DNA of 64,000 bases from JAWKOK01 sp963765875 (GCA_963765875.1 CAVXYK010000003.1:186001-250000), one strand, 5' to 3'; positions 8,861 to 18,610 are shown, counted from the stretch's first letter. Translations and numbers: made by a program. The notes: a model not told the origin generated them from the sequence alone.

Positions 8861-9382
8861 TTACTGCCCCAAGCCGACCATCAACTCGCCATCGCTGGCC
8901 TGGATATCCAGAGCAACGCCCAATTCAGGGCTGTTAAGAGCTCGGTTAATGGCTCCCTCAACAATGCCCAGCACCGGGCCGGTAGCGGCCATGCCCATGG
9001 CGGCAGCCTGTTCCAGCTCAACACTGACGATGTTGTCATCGACCATAATGTTACCGACCAACTGAACCGGTCCAGCAACAGTATCAACCTGTACTGCAAT
9101 CTGTCCATCACCAAACATGGTCGTAACGCCCGTGACCAAGCCCATATCACCAAGGTTCTGCTTGATGAGTTCAGTCGCCAAGCTGCTCAGCTCGCTGTCG
9201 GTCAGAGCAACCTGGCCGGCCATTAAGCCTGCCATGGCTTTGTTCTGGGCATCCATCGCAGCGTCCATGCTGATTTCAACGTCGCCCTCGGGCATTGTTG
9301 CGCCACCAGCGGCACAGCCAGCAAGCATCGCTACAAGCAGGACTAAAACAAACGAAACGACCAAGTTCTTTCGGTTAAGCAT
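8861..9382 (-). CDS. Small secreted lipoprotein, unknown function
   Basis: A 173-residue protein I do not recognise by family. It has a clear lipoprotein signal: positive MLNRKN, a hydrophobic stretch and the lipobox LAGC around residues 20-23, so the mature protein should be anchored to the membrane outer face. The rest is acidic and rich in Ala, Gly, Met and Val, with a likely beta-strand-rich C-terminal half (LVGNIMVDDNIVSVEL, LDIQASDGELMVGLG) and no catalytic motif. GGGAGG lies five bases before the ATG. It is a single-gene unit with its own terminator. Confidence 0.8.
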   Translation of the reverse strand: MLNRKNLVVSFVLVLLVAMLAGCAAGGATMPEGDVEISMDAAMDAQNKAMAGLMAGQVALTDSELSSLATELIKQNLGDMGLVTGVTTMFGDGQIAVQVDTVAGPVQLVGNIMVDDNIVSVELEQAAAMGMAATGPVLGIVEGAINRALNSPELGVALDIQASDGELMVGLGQ

Positions 9383-9779
9383 GAAGACCTCCCTTAAACC
9401 TGAAGCTAATCGGTTGACAAAAATTTTTTTTCTTCACAGCTTGCGAGAGCAAGACTGTGTAAACAACGATACTGAGGCGTCCCGATTATAATATGGGACC
9501 AGTGAAGCCAAAAATATCGAAAAACCTTGCAGATACAGTAGCTTCCTGCTAAAAAAAATGCAAAGACACCCTTTTTAGACAATTTCCAAACAGCTATGAG
9601 GAGCCAGTTCTACAAGATTATAGCAGTATACTGAGAGTCTTGCAACCGTGAATTTGATCCAATCAGACTAGACACACTAGAGGAATTATTGTCAACCTGA
9701 CGCTTCACCTACGATTCCCCAATTCTAATACGGCTAGATTGATTACCGCGCCCCACTTTGACATAGCGCCACAGGTAAC
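9383..9779. other. AT-rich intergenic region
   Basis: No gene is seen. A minus-strand TATAAT (9485-9490) with TTTGGC 16 bases upstream (9507-9512) is a reasonable promoter candidate for the lipoprotein gene. The rest has no obvious structure. Confidence 0.35.
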
Positions 9780-10496
9780 TCAATCAAGAGAACCAGTCAG
9801 TGTTTGCTCATACCCGTCCAAGACTGCATAAAGCACTTCGTCTATGAATTGATTGACGAGACGCTGAATACGGACATCGTCAGCGTCGAGCATGCCTACA
9901 TCGCCGCCTTCGTGGATGGCGGCGATAAGCTGTTGACGAAAAAACTGAACAGCCTGGCCAGTCTCCGCCAAGCCGACACCTGTTGTGGCAGCCTCGCGAC
10001 CATACTCTTGTCCAAGAAGCCGTCCATCCGCCAATATACGCTCGCGCTGGTTGTGCTTCATGACATACGATATTGCCAACGAGAAGATCTGGCGCCCTCG
10101 CTCCCTACGCAAGGTTCGGGATTCATCATCCCGGCTCTCAAGCCAACTTCGGTCCCGATGGGGCATCTGCTGGAGCTGTTCACGCACCCTCCCGATGGCA
10201 ACATTCACAAACTCGTGGCTATCAGTCATCAAATCCGCCCCGGCCCGATCGGAAAGAAAACGCCGCAAGTCATTGAGGTTGAAGCGCCGATGCCCGCCGG
10301 GCGTCCGAAAGACGGCAATGTCTCCGTCGTCTGACCACGAACGAAGCGTCGAATAGTGCACGCCAAGGTATTTGCTTGCTTCGCCAAGCGTCAACCACTG
10401 CTGACGGCTCCCAAATTCTCGCTCCCCATCATCGGGATGGTGATCGTTATAGCGATTTAGCTTATCTGATTGCGCACTGTCATCGTGTTTGCTCAT
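9780..10496 (-). CDS. MerR/excisionase-type HTH regulator with helical C-domain
   Basis: The 238-residue protein has, at about residues 33-85, a winged-helix DNA-binding domain of the MerR/HTH-17 kind: WLTLGEASKYLGVHYSTLRSW followed by the wing motif TPGGHRRF. A charged linker leads to an all-helical C-terminal domain of about 130 residues (from RQIFSLAISYVMKHNQ to LDGYEQTL), which resembles the globin-like N-terminal domain of RsbR-type stressosome sensors, although that assignment is by impression only. No metal or B12 motif is present. No good ribosome-binding site precedes the ATG. It lies just downstream of priA, same strand, about 90 bases away. Confidence 0.72.
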   Translation of the reverse strand: MSKHDDSAQSDKLNRYNDHHPDDGEREFGSRQQWLTLGEASKYLGVHYSTLRSWSDDGDIAVFRTPGGHRRFNLNDLRRFLSDRAGADLMTDSHEFVNVAIGRVREQLQQMPHRDRSWLESRDDESRTLRRERGRQIFSLAISYVMKHNQRERILADGRLLGQEYGREAATTGVGLAETGQAVQFFRQQLIAAIHEGGDVGMLDADDVRIQRLVNQFIDEVLYAVLDGYEQTLTGSLD

Positions 10497-10589
10497 TTGT
10501 CATGCCCAATGGTAGACCGTGACGATTTTGATCTGAGTACCGGTCAATCCTAGTCAAATTGGCACCGCAAGAAATCGCACCGTGAGAGA

Positions 10590-13397
10590 TCATAGCACTG
10601 TCGCCGGGTCAATATCTACTCGCCAACCAAACGGTATCGATATACGTGCGTAGCAACGCGGCAGGCTCAGACGTCCGGATCAGAATCTGCCAACGATAGT
10701 AGCCACGGAAGCGGGAGAAGAATGCAGGGCGCAGGGCCAAGAATACCGATGGTTTCACCTGCCAGCCCCATTTCACTTGCCTGGTGCGCAAGCACCATTG
10801 CCATCCTTTCAGATTCTTCCTTGACCTTATCCAGATTTCCGATCCCAATAGATCAATCGTGCCATGCGACCGAATCGGCGGATAATTGTGTTCCTTGCGA
10901 AAACTGATAACTCACGCCTGTAAAAAGCGCCATAATCATGTTGCGCGGCGGCCTGAATCGCATAGTGCTCCGGCGAATAGGTCTGAATCACCACGCACCC
11001 GCCGCGGTGGCTGCGACCGGCCCGGCCCGCCACCTGGGTCAGAAGCTGAAAGGTCCGCTCGCCACTACGAAAATCGGGCAAATGAAGCCCGACGTCCGCT
11101 GCGATAACGCCGACCAATGTCACCTTGGGAAGATCGAGCCCCTTCGCAATCATCTGCGTCCCGATGAGGATGTCGGCCCGATGTTCGGCGAATTCGTCCA
11201 TTATTGCCTCATGCCTCCCCTTGCCGGCGGCGGTATCGGCATCCCAGCGAATCAGACGAGCCCTCGGGACGATCTGCTGAACGAACTCCTCAATGCGCTC
11301 TGTTCCACTCCCAAAATATTTGATGCGTTTGCTGCCGCACTCCGGGCAGAGGTCAGGGATCGGGTAGCGAAGGTTGCAATGATGGCAAACCAACTGGTTT
11401 GCTCGTTCGTGATACGTCAGCGGAATCTCGCACCGCTCACATTCTTGAACATGTCCACAATCTCGGCACAAAACAAATGTCGCAGCACCGCGGCGATTCA
11501 GGAAGAGAATCGCCTGCTCCCCAGCGTCCAACGTGGCATGCAGTTCTGACTGAAGACTTCGACTGAAGATGCTCCGATTGCCGGTACGCAGTTCTTGACG
11601 CATGTCGACAATCTCTACAGGTGGCATCTCGACATATGATGCAACTTGCTTTGTCAGGCATCTTGATCATTGCTAGGTCTGGCCATGGTCTTGCCGGTCT
11701 GGCCTAACCGGCTGCCCTTGCGGCCGTCCGCCGGCGAATCGACTGTCATGCTGGTGACCCAGCACACGGCTGGACATTTCCATCAGGGTAATCTGTCCTT
11801 GTTCGGCCGCGTAATAGCTCTCCAAGCTAGGCGTTGCACTCCCCATAATCAACGGAACACCGGCAAGTCCGCCATCTGTTGAGCGACAGTACGAGCGATC
11901 ATAGAAGATAGTGAAGCTTCCCCATTCCTCGGCGTTCTGTTTATACGATGATTCATGCTCCTCATCGATTACGATCAGCCCCAGGCGAGACAGCGGGGCA
12001 AAAAGTGCACTGCGTGGCCCGATGACTATGTCAAACTGACCATCGCGCAGATGACGCCAAACGTCATAGCGCTCCCCAGGACTTAATCCAGAGTGGATAA
12101 CTGTGACACGGTTAGGAAAGCGCGCCGCAAAACGGGCGACTGTCTGTGGCGTCAACGCAATCTCGGGCACCAGCACCACGGCCTGTTTCCCCTGCTTAAT
12201 GGTTTCAGCAATGGCATGCAGGTAGATCTCCGTCTTGCCGCTTCCTGTAACGCCATGCAGGAGGAACTTCTGAACCTGCAGCGCCACGTCGATCAGCACC
12301 AGCTCTAACACTGGCTGTTCGATCATTGACTGTTTGATCAGTGTCTGCCGAGTCAGCGCTCGCGGGATGACTTTCGACAGGGAGTTCGCACACCTCAAAA
12401 CTCGCTTCGCCGGATAGATTTCCATACTGAAGACTGTTCAGATGTCAGTGCGGGAGCAGTAGTCGGGGCATAGGTTCGCCCGGCCAAGGGGTCACGAAAG
12501 CGAATTCGCTCCGTGAGCGAAATCACACCGATCTGTTGTAGCGACGCGCAGCATGTTCAGCGTTAGCTTCGCTTCGGCTCGCTGATATAGCTCTGATTTC
12601 CAGAGCGGACGGCCAGCTGACACCAGGACATCCACGATACATTGGTAGGGTCCCAGCCCACGAAGGTCAGCCACCATCGCTTCAGCCACCTCGATGTCGA
12701 TGAGCAACCCCAATGCATCGTCCCCGCCGAGCACATTTTTGGTGCGCAACGTCTGAATTGCGCTGGGCGATTTGAGATCGCACTCCTCTACCAACGTATT
12801 GCGGTCGCCCGAACGCCCCGGATGAGTCAAGAACCAGCTAAGAATGCGAATCTGTGGCGTGTCGCGGGCAAGCTGCTCAACACGTTGGGCAGCATCCTCT
12901 TCGTTTACCAGCAACTCGATCTGCAACTCACGCTTGGCTTTGACGGCTGCAGATTCGCTATCTTTGGTCAGGAGACCGGGCGGAAGAAAGAGCTTGACGG
13001 CTTCAGAAATCGGCGCAACGTAATAGTCGGCGATCCAGTATGCCAAGTCGATCTGCGTTGGCAACATGACCGGCTCTGGTCTTGCCAGGCCGGCAATGAG
13101 CTTTGTCGCCACCGGAGCCGTGTCAACAATTCCAACCACGACACCCTGAACCTGGCGTGAACCGAACGGCGCCCAGATCAGGTGCCCCACTTTCAGCGCA
13201 CTGCTTAGTTCGGGCGGAATGCCATAGTGAAACACCTGCAAGCGTACGCCGTCATGATTGGGGTCCTCAGGAACTGGAGCGGCCCCGGATGGATCGTGGC
13301 CAGACTGATCGGGCGGTGGTACGTTGAAGCGCCGCGAGTAGGTGCGGCGGATAGGTACGTTAACAACGACCTCAGCAAATTGCATCTCGGTGCTCAA
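10590..13397 (-). pseudogene. priA: Primosomal protein N' (PriA helicase), multiply frameshifted
   Basis: Replication-restart helicase. The parts are recognisable in order but in changing frames. The N-terminal DNA-binding region is at 12492-13397. The helicase part at 11673-12425 has the Walker A motif HGVTGSGKTEIY and the DEEH box. The zinc-binding and second helicase part is at 10827-11627 (CRDCGHVQECERCEIP, CHHC, CPECGS). The C-terminal tail ends RVDIDPATVL at 10590. At least six frame changes are needed, for example near 10727, 10840, 11640-11760, 12330-12420 and 12530. Two of them lie at short homopolymers. Motifs are preserved, so sequencing indels are more likely than decay. The start is TTG at 13397, overlapping the upstream stop, or ATG at 13385. 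Confidence 0.85.
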
Positions 13398-14749
13398 CCA
13401 GCAGTACCGTACAGGGTTTCCTGCGCCAAGCCGAATACAAGCGCCAAGATCGCAGGCACGCCGACAACCAGCATGTTTTGCATAGGGTTGATATTGGCAA
13501 AGTAGAAAATGATACCGAATAGCAGGTAAACGAGAAGCCCGAACAGTCCAGCCAGTAATGGGAGCAGCAGCCCGCGCAGGCTGTATTTACGGTCTACATA
13601 ACCTCGGCCCGCGCCTCGGTAAACAAGCATATTGCGCAACGCCCCAACCGACGCACCTACTGTCCCGGCAACCGCTGCGATTGTCGATGCAATCATGGTT
13701 TGAGCGCCATGATTTGTCAGGGACGGAACAGAGGCGGCAAGCATATCTATCAGGGGGCCTGCATAGAGTAAAAAGGCCGTAATCACGACCATGGAAAACA
13801 GAGCCCAGCTTATCAAATACAGTTTGAGCCGTTTGGTATAAACCAATGACCACTGATACGTCTGCTGCGCACGAGCGAGAATTGAGCGAACTTGCTGTAG
13901 ATAATAGTCAACCTCAGCCGACCGCTCCGGACTATTCTGCAGAATATCGGTGGCCTTGGCCAGCAGATGCCGACTTCGTACGCTCCATTCATGCCCTGCC
14001 GGCAGCGTCGCGTCGACCTCAGCCTCCAATCGATCGATCTCCTGAAAGTGGCTGCGCGCATCAAATTGAGATTCACGCGGCAACAGATTCGAACGTAAGT
14101 CCCGCTTGCTATCTGATTGTTCTGATGCGCCTACACGCCAGGTAGCCACGCCGGAGCCACGTCCAGTTGCCATAGGCTCGGACGGAGGCACGGCCGCTGC
14201 TTGAACATTCGCCAACGTAGTGCTGGCGGATGGGGGGCGCAACATCTGCCCGGTCTTCTCGGATGCCGCTTGCGCAGAATCATCAAGGCCGTGGTCTTGA
14301 CTCTGAGAAGGTCGCGCTTGAGCGCTCTGCGAGGAGGCCGCCGGAGGGTCCGAGAGATTAGACCGATCCCTAATTGGCATATTTCTTGCGGACCATGAAT
14401 TCCGATCCGCCAGGCTTCCGCTGGAAGGCGGGTTGCCCCCCTCCATACCACGATTCGCATTAGGACGCCTATCAACAGAAGAAGGCTTCAGTTCACCATC
14501 AATCACACCGGAACCCTGTGGGACATCGTTGCGCGGAGTAGCACGATCAGGGGACGCGACCTCAGATCGCCCCGCCGCAATATCAACAGCGCCCAACATC
14601 ATCTCATCCAACAGGATGTCAGCACGCCAACGCAGCAATTCAGGGCTATCATCGGGCGAGATGGGACCATCGCTCGATGACTGCTGAGGATCTGTCTGTT
14701 GCAACCTATTTTGCGATGTGTCGTGTGATTCTTCCGGTGTATCCAGCAC
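13394..14749 (-). CDS. Membrane protein with long disordered N-terminus, unknown
   Basis: I do not recognise the family. The 451-residue protein starts at GTG (14747-14749), with GAGGG just upstream. Residues 1 to about 230 are low-complexity and hydrophilic (many Ser, Pro, Asp, Gln). A coiled-coil-like part follows (EIDRLEAEVDATLP ... VDYYLQQVRSILARAQ). About four membrane segments lie after residue 305 (LYLISWALFSMVVITAFLLY; TMIASTIAAVAGTVGASVGA; LLLPLLAGLFGLLVYLLFGI; MLVVGVPAILALVFGLA). Its stop overlaps the priA start region by a TTGA junction, so the two may be coupled. It may be a cytosol-facing membrane anchor, but no function can be assigned. Confidence 0.7.
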   Translation of the reverse strand: MLDTPEESHDTSQNRLQQTDPQQSSSDGPISPDDSPELLRWRADILLDEMMLGAVDIAAGRSEVASPDRATPRNDVPQGSGVIDGELKPSSVDRRPNANRGMEGGNPPSSGSLADRNSWSARNMPIRDRSNLSDPPAASSQSAQARPSQSQDHGLDDSAQAASEKTGQMLRPPSASTTLANVQAAAVPPSEPMATGRGSGVATWRVGASEQSDSKRDLRSNLLPRESQFDARSHFQEIDRLEAEVDATLPAGHEWSVRSRHLLAKATDILQNSPERSAEVDYYLQQVRSILARAQQTYQWSLVYTKRLKLYLISWALFSMVVITAFLLYAGPLIDMLAASVPSLTNHGAQTMIASTIAAVAGTVGASVGALRNMLVYRGAGRGYVDRKYSLRGLLLPLLAGLFGLLVYLLFGIIFYFANINPMQNMLVVGVPAILALVFGLAQETLYGTAG

Positions 14750-15087
14750 AGCCCTCGACCTTCTCTGTTCTCCTTATGTACAGTCAGTATAGTACCATCT
14801 TCAATAGCAAATGCCAACCTTTTCAACCATATAATGTGCGTACGCCTCCCTAGCGAATCGGCAACGACAATCGGTCAAGGCGGATGCCTTTGCAGCAGAA
14901 GGACCCGTCAATCTGCTTTGGAAAATTGCGACGAAATATCGCCCGTGGTACTCTACCTACTGAAATGAAGTCTAGCCGAATTCGACCGTGCGAATTTGAC
15001 ATGTCAGAACAGGGCAGCATATAATGCCCGTTTGAGAATAGTACTGAACGCCCTCTCGGCGTACCGCGATTATTTTAGGAGTATAAG
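14750..15087. other. Divergent region upstream of rpmH
   Basis: No gene is seen. It holds the strong rpmH promoter and, on the other strand, the leader of the membrane-protein gene. This is a typical position for dnaA or oriC next to rpmH, but I find no TTATCCACA-type DnaA boxes and no dnaA gene here. Confidence 0.5.
14996..15025 (+). promoter_or_regulatory. rpmH promoter
   Basis: Consensus sigma-70 promoter: TTGACA (14996-15001), 18-base spacer, TATAAT (15020-15025). A transcript would start near 15032, about 55 bases before rpmH. Confidence 0.8.
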
Positions 15088-15258
15088 ATGTCTACAAAGC
15101 GTACTTGGCAGCCCAAGGTTCGTAAACGTCTGAAGACACATGGTTTCCGCAAGCGAATGCGTACACCGGGTGGACGAAACGTGCTCAAGCGTCGTCGCAA
15201 CCGCGGCCGTTCCAGTCTGGCAGTGACGATGTCGACGCGTAAGTCGATCAAAGACTAA
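15088..15258 (+). CDS. rpmH: Ribosomal protein L34
   Basis: Small basic protein of the 50S subunit. Reading from the ATG at 15088 gives 56 residues: MSTKRTWQPKVRKRLKTHGF, followed by a stretch with RTPGGRNVLKRRRNRGR, the L34 signature. It is a little longer than the usual 44-46 because of a Ser/Thr-rich tail (SSLAVTMSTRKSIKD). TAGGAG lies about eight bases upstream. It begins the rpmH-rnpA-yidD-yidC-jag cluster, the order typical near bacterial origins. Confidence 0.95.
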   Translation: MSTKRTWQPKVRKRLKTHGFRKRMRTPGGRNVLKRRRNRGRSSLAVTMSTRKSIKD

Positions 15259-15307
15259 AAGATCTGACGGGCTACAAGGTTTCTGAACCTCAACAGTGAA
15301 GTACGCA

Positions 15308-15337
15308 ATTCCGTTGCCGATCCATTGGCAGCGGAAT
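15308..15337 (+). other. Hairpin between rpmH and rnpA
   Basis: Arms ATTCCGTTGCC (15308-15318) and GGCAGCGGAAT (15327-15337) form an 11-bp stem with one G-U pair and an 8-base loop. No T-run follows, so it is more likely an RNA-processing or attenuating structure that lowers rnpA relative to rpmH than a terminator. Confidence 0.4.
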
Positions 15338-15366
15338 GTGTATAATTTGTCTATGTTAGTGTCCGA

Positions 15367-15729
15367 GTGAAACGTCGGTATCGAATCCAGAAAAATGAAC
15401 ATTTCCAGAAGGTACGGCGTCGTGGAAAATCATACGCCAATACGATTTTGGTGCTATGTGCCTTACCCAATGGATTGTCATACAATCGATTCGGTTTTTC
15501 GGTCAGCAGTCGCATAGGGAATGCTGTTGTTCGCAATCGGCTTAAGCGGCGATTGCGTGAGGGTATTCGGCTGAGGCAGAATACGATTGAGCCGGGATGG
15601 GATATTGTCTTCATCGCACGTCGTCCAATTCGCAGTGCGGATTATCACCAGATAGACGCCGCCGCTGCCCGCCTTCTTGGGCGGGCGCGTTTGTTGAGAG
15701 AACAATCGAATAGCGGTAGTGACTATTAG
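15367..15729 (+). CDS. rnpA: Ribonuclease P protein component
   Basis: Protein cofactor of RNase P, which trims tRNA 5' ends. The 120 residues begin MKRRYRIQKNEHFQKVRRRG from a GTG and contain the RNR motif region RIGNAVVRNRLKRRLREGIR, the RNA-binding signature, and GWDIVFIARRPI. Length is normal. It sits between rpmH and yidD in canonical order. The catalytic RNA (rnpB) is not in this window. Confidence 0.95.
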   Translation: MKRRYRIQKNEHFQKVRRRGKSYANTILVLCALPNGLSYNRFGFSVSSRIGNAVVRNRLKRRLREGIRLRQNTIEPGWDIVFIARRPIRSADYHQIDAAAARLLGRARLLREQSNSGSDY

Positions 15730-15785
15730 AATGGTAGCCCGATTAAGGCTTGGGCATACAAGGCCCATATGCCTGGAGTAGTACA

Positions 15786-15995
15786 ATGCGTAGAATCGCG
15801 TTAGGAATGATCGGGTTTTACAAACGATTCATTTCGCCCGGTCTGGGAAGCAACTGCCGATTCTACCCTTCTTGCTCCCAATATACCTACGAAGCCATAG
15901 AAAAATATGGCGTGCTCAAAGGCGGCTGGATGGGTGTCAAACGTATTGCACGTTGTCAACCCTGGAGCAAAGGTGGCTTCGATCCTGTGCCCTAG
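15786..15995 (+). CDS. yidD: Membrane protein insertion efficiency factor YidD
   Basis: Small membrane-associated protein that helps YidC-dependent insertion. The open frame extends upstream, but the ATG at 15786 has GGAG eight bases before it and gives the family-standard 69 residues. The signature FYKRFISPGLGSNCRFYPSC and the following CSQYTYEAIEKYG, with paired cysteines, are intact, as is the C-terminal RCQPWSKGGFDPVP. It follows rnpA by 56 bases and precedes yidC. Confidence 0.95.
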   Translation: MRRIALGMIGFYKRFISPGLGSNCRFYPSCSQYTYEAIEKYGVLKGGWMGVKRIARCQPWSKGGFDPVP

Positions 15996-16297
15996 TTCAA
16001 ACAGGGCGGAAAACAGGTCGAAACTGCAATAGGGCAGCTGTGCTCGTGCTCCATCCAGTTACGTCAGGTGAGCCCATCTGCATCTCGCCTTCGACTCACA
16101 GCTCAGTGGGCCCTGTATTCAATTGCCCACCTAAATTTCCCGCCCTAATAACGGTCAGGCTCAATATTGGAAAGCACGAACCTATCGTGCGCGAGGCCAA
16201 TAGACTGTGGGTCGCCCCAGGGCACGGAATCTGAATTCATTAGACTGTGTTGTGTGTCCTCGAGCGCACAGCTCTTGCCAAGGAGATAGACGCGGAC
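15996..16297 (+). other. yidD-yidC spacer
   Basis: About 300 bases without a recognised gene, promoter or strong terminator. In related clusters yidC usually follows closely, so this spacer is long. Confidence 0.4.
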
Positions 16298-17344
16298 GTG
16301 AAACGTAAACAATGGTTGCTATTGATTGCTCTTATCGCTGCACTCTTTTTGCTCAGCGCCTGTGGCGTAGCGCGCGATGGCACAACGGACGTTGCAACTG
16401 CCGCACCAGATGGCCTATGGCAGACATTTGTAGTCTGGCCCTTGGCGAAATCGCTGATCTGGCTGGACAATCTGTTGTCAGGTTGGGGAGTCCCCTATCA
16501 TTGGGGATTCAGCATCATCCTCTTCACGGTCATCATCAAGATCGTGACCTTCCCACTGACGTTCACTCAGATGCGCGGCATGCAGGCACAGAAAGAACTT
16601 CAGCCCAAGATCCAGGAATTGCAGAAAAAGTACGGAAAAGATAGAGATAAGCTATCGAAGGCGCAGATGGAGCTCTACCAGGAGGCCGGCGTCAACCCGC
16701 TCAGCGGTTGTCTGCCCCTGATTGTTCAGATGCCCATTTTGTTCGGTCTCTACAGCGCTCTTGTGATATTGGGGCCATATCTGAAGGACGCCAGCTTTTT
16801 CTGGATTCCCGATCTCGGCATTCCAGAATATACAGGGGGGCTCAGTTGGATACCGTTGTTCTTTAGCGCAGGAACGGAGTGGCCCCCCGGCTACGAGTAT
16901 CTGCAGATGAGCGGATATGCTCTACTGGCTGCGTACTTGGTCCTTCCCATATTGTTGGTGGCCAGCCAGTTTGTCATGCAGAAATACATGACGCCGGCAA
17001 CGCCCGGCAGCGAACAGTCCGGCATGATGCAACAACTGCCCATGCTGATGACATTTATGTTCGGGTTTTTCACGCTGCAGGTCCCTGCCGGTCTGACACT
17101 GTACTGGGTTACCAGCAACTTTCTGCAGATGGGTCAACAGTGGGTCATTCTTTCCGACCGGTTTCGCCTGACGGGCACTGGGAATGTTACTGCAAAGTTG
17201 GAATCGGCGCAGGCCCAGACCGACCAAGTCGTAGATGGCGAAGTCATTGATGGCGAAGCAACGGATAGTTCCTCTCCATCGCAAAAGGAAGAGCCGAAGC
17301 CAAGCAATCGATCAAAACGTCGAAAATCGAAAAAGAAGAGGTAA
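16298..17344 (+). CDS. yidC: Membrane protein insertase YidC (Oxa1 family), lipoprotein form
   Basis: Inserts proteins into the cytoplasmic membrane with or without Sec. I place the start at the GTG at 16298 (VKRKQWLLLIALIAALF), 348 residues, with AGGAG 12 bases upstream. The N-terminus is a lipoprotein signal ending LLSAC, as in Gram-positive YidC, and the large periplasmic domain of proteobacterial YidC is absent. The conserved core includes FPLTFTQMRGMQ, NPLSGCLPLIVQMPILFGLY and GLTLYWVTSNFLQ. A basic tail (NRSKRRKSKKKR) probably contacts ribosomes. It is followed three bases later by jag. Confidence 0.94.
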   Translation: MKRKQWLLLIALIAALFLLSACGVARDGTTDVATAAPDGLWQTFVVWPLAKSLIWLDNLLSGWGVPYHWGFSIILFTVIIKIVTFPLTFTQMRGMQAQKELQPKIQELQKKYGKDRDKLSKAQMELYQEAGVNPLSGCLPLIVQMPILFGLYSALVILGPYLKDASFFWIPDLGIPEYTGGLSWIPLFFSAGTEWPPGYEYLQMSGYALLAAYLVLPILLVASQFVMQKYMTPATPGSEQSGMMQQLPMLMTFMFGFFTLQVPAGLTLYWVTSNFLQMGQQWVILSDRFRLTGTGNVTAKLESAQAQTDQVVDGEVIDGEATDSSSPSQKEEPKPSNRSKRRKSKKKR

Positions 17345-17347
17345 TCC

Positions 17348-18256
17348 ATGGCCAGCAATGGAACCGAAATTAGCGGCAAGACAGTTGAAGAGGCTGTTGA
17401 AGCCGGCCTGCAACAGATGGGGCTAACCCGAGACGAAGCCGTCATCGAGATCATCAACCGAGGTAGCCGCGGCATCCTCGGCTTCGGCAGCGAGCCGGCC
17501 ACAGTGCGCATCTCTCCGCGACAGACTAGCGACGAGCAAGCGCCAAAACCGGAGCCTATCGCAAAGGATGCGCCGACCGACGATGAAACCTCCGATGCAG
17601 AGACTGCTGATGAGTATTCGGCGGAAGTTGCCTCGACAATTCCTGACGACGCAATCGAGACAGACAGTGCCCCCTCAACCGCGTCAGTTGAAGACGTAGT
17701 TGCCGTTGGCGATGACGTCGAGTCCGCTGAGGCCGACAGCGACGTTGAAGACGATGAGGGTGCAGATACAACGGACGTTGACGATGAAGAACTAGCCAAG
17801 ATGGCCATGGCCTTGCTTGGCGAGCTTCTGAGCCTGATGGGATATGAGGCCGATATCGATACCTCGTGGCAGGATGGAGACGAGACTGCTGCCAAGCCGT
17901 ACCTGTTGCTTGACATTCGTGGCGAAAATCTCGGCTCACTGATTGGTCGGCGGGGCGAGACCCTTTCAAGCATTCAGTATCTGCTTCGTCTGATGGTCAA
18001 CCAGCAAGTCAAGCAGTGGAAGAACATCGTAGTCGATGTTGAACACTACAAACAGCGACGTATTGAACAGCTTGCTCAACTTGCCGATCGCATGGCAAGA
18101 CAAGTTGCCGAAAGCGAAAGAGCTGTAGCCCTGGAACCGATGCCCGCCAATGAACGACGGATTATTCACTTGGCGTTGCGCGACAATCCAGATGTTTTCA
18201 CAGAAAGCACGGGCGACGATGATCGACGTAAAGTCAACATTTTTCCACGACACTAG
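17348..18256 (+). CDS. jag: Jag/KhpB RNA-binding protein
   Basis: RNA-binding protein usually encoded next to yidC. The 302 residues have an N-terminal Jag-N domain (EISGKTVEEAVEAGLQQMG, then SRGILGFGSEPA), a long acidic linker of about 100 residues rich in Asp, Glu, Ser and Thr, a KH domain with the GxxG loop in LIGRRGETLSSIQYLLRLMV, and an R3H domain (MPANERRIIHLALRDNPDV). The acidic linker is longer than in Firmicutes. GAGG precedes the ATG. Likely co-transcribed with yidC; a terminator follows at 18428. Confidence 0.93.
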   Translation: MASNGTEISGKTVEEAVEAGLQQMGLTRDEAVIEIINRGSRGILGFGSEPATVRISPRQTSDEQAPKPEPIAKDAPTDDETSDAETADEYSAEVASTIPDDAIETDSAPSTASVEDVVAVGDDVESAEADSDVEDDEGADTTDVDDEELAKMAMALLGELLSLMGYEADIDTSWQDGDETAAKPYLLLDIRGENLGSLIGRRGETLSSIQYLLRLMVNQQVKQWKNIVVDVEHYKQRRIEQLAQLADRMARQVAESERAVALEPMPANERRIIHLALRDNPDVFTESTGDDDRRKVNIFPRH

Positions 18257-18427
18257 CCTAAGGCAGCGGCAAACAATTGATTCCCCGAATATTGACGCCT
18301 CCATAGCGGCTTTGAGGCCGTCAATTAGGGATTCATTTCCTTGGAAGGTCTAATTTCGCATCGGGTAGAGGGCCGAAATCAAGCCGATCTGCCGGCCGGG
18401 CGATGTCGACATTGATTAGATTCTTAT

Positions 18428-18458
18428 AAAACCCTGCCCGACGTGGGTGGGGTTTTTT
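18428..18458 (+). terminator. Terminator after the rpmH-jag cluster
   Basis: A 12-bp stem with two G-U pairs (18428-18439 with 18445-18456), a 5-base loop and a run of six T at 18453-18458. It lies about 170 bases after the jag stop. Confidence 0.75.
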
Positions 18459-18532
18459 GACTGTATCGTTCACACCCATGTCCCCACATCCATACGCCGA
18501 TGTCTGGGCCGGCCAAAACCATGAGCTGTGCG

Positions 18533-18561
18533 TTGACCCATGGGTGTGCGCATGCTACAAT
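18533..18561 (+). promoter_or_regulatory. Promoter of the PfkB-type kinase gene
   Basis: TTGACC (18533-18538), 17-base spacer, TACAAT (18556-18561). The predicted start near 18568 leaves a leader of about 43 bases before the ATG at 18611. Confidence 0.7.
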
Positions 18562-18610
18562 CCACTCGCTTTCATTACCCGGTATTTTCGAATTCTTATG
18601 CAACAAATAC

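Noticed and set aside
14750..15087. Possible oriC upstream of rpmH
   Set aside because: No DnaA-box cluster and no AT-rich unwinding stretch could be identified, and dnaA is absent.
17134..17973. Ser-rich 279-codon frame on the minus strand
   Set aside because: Reverse complement of the acidic linker of jag; low complexity is inherited from it.
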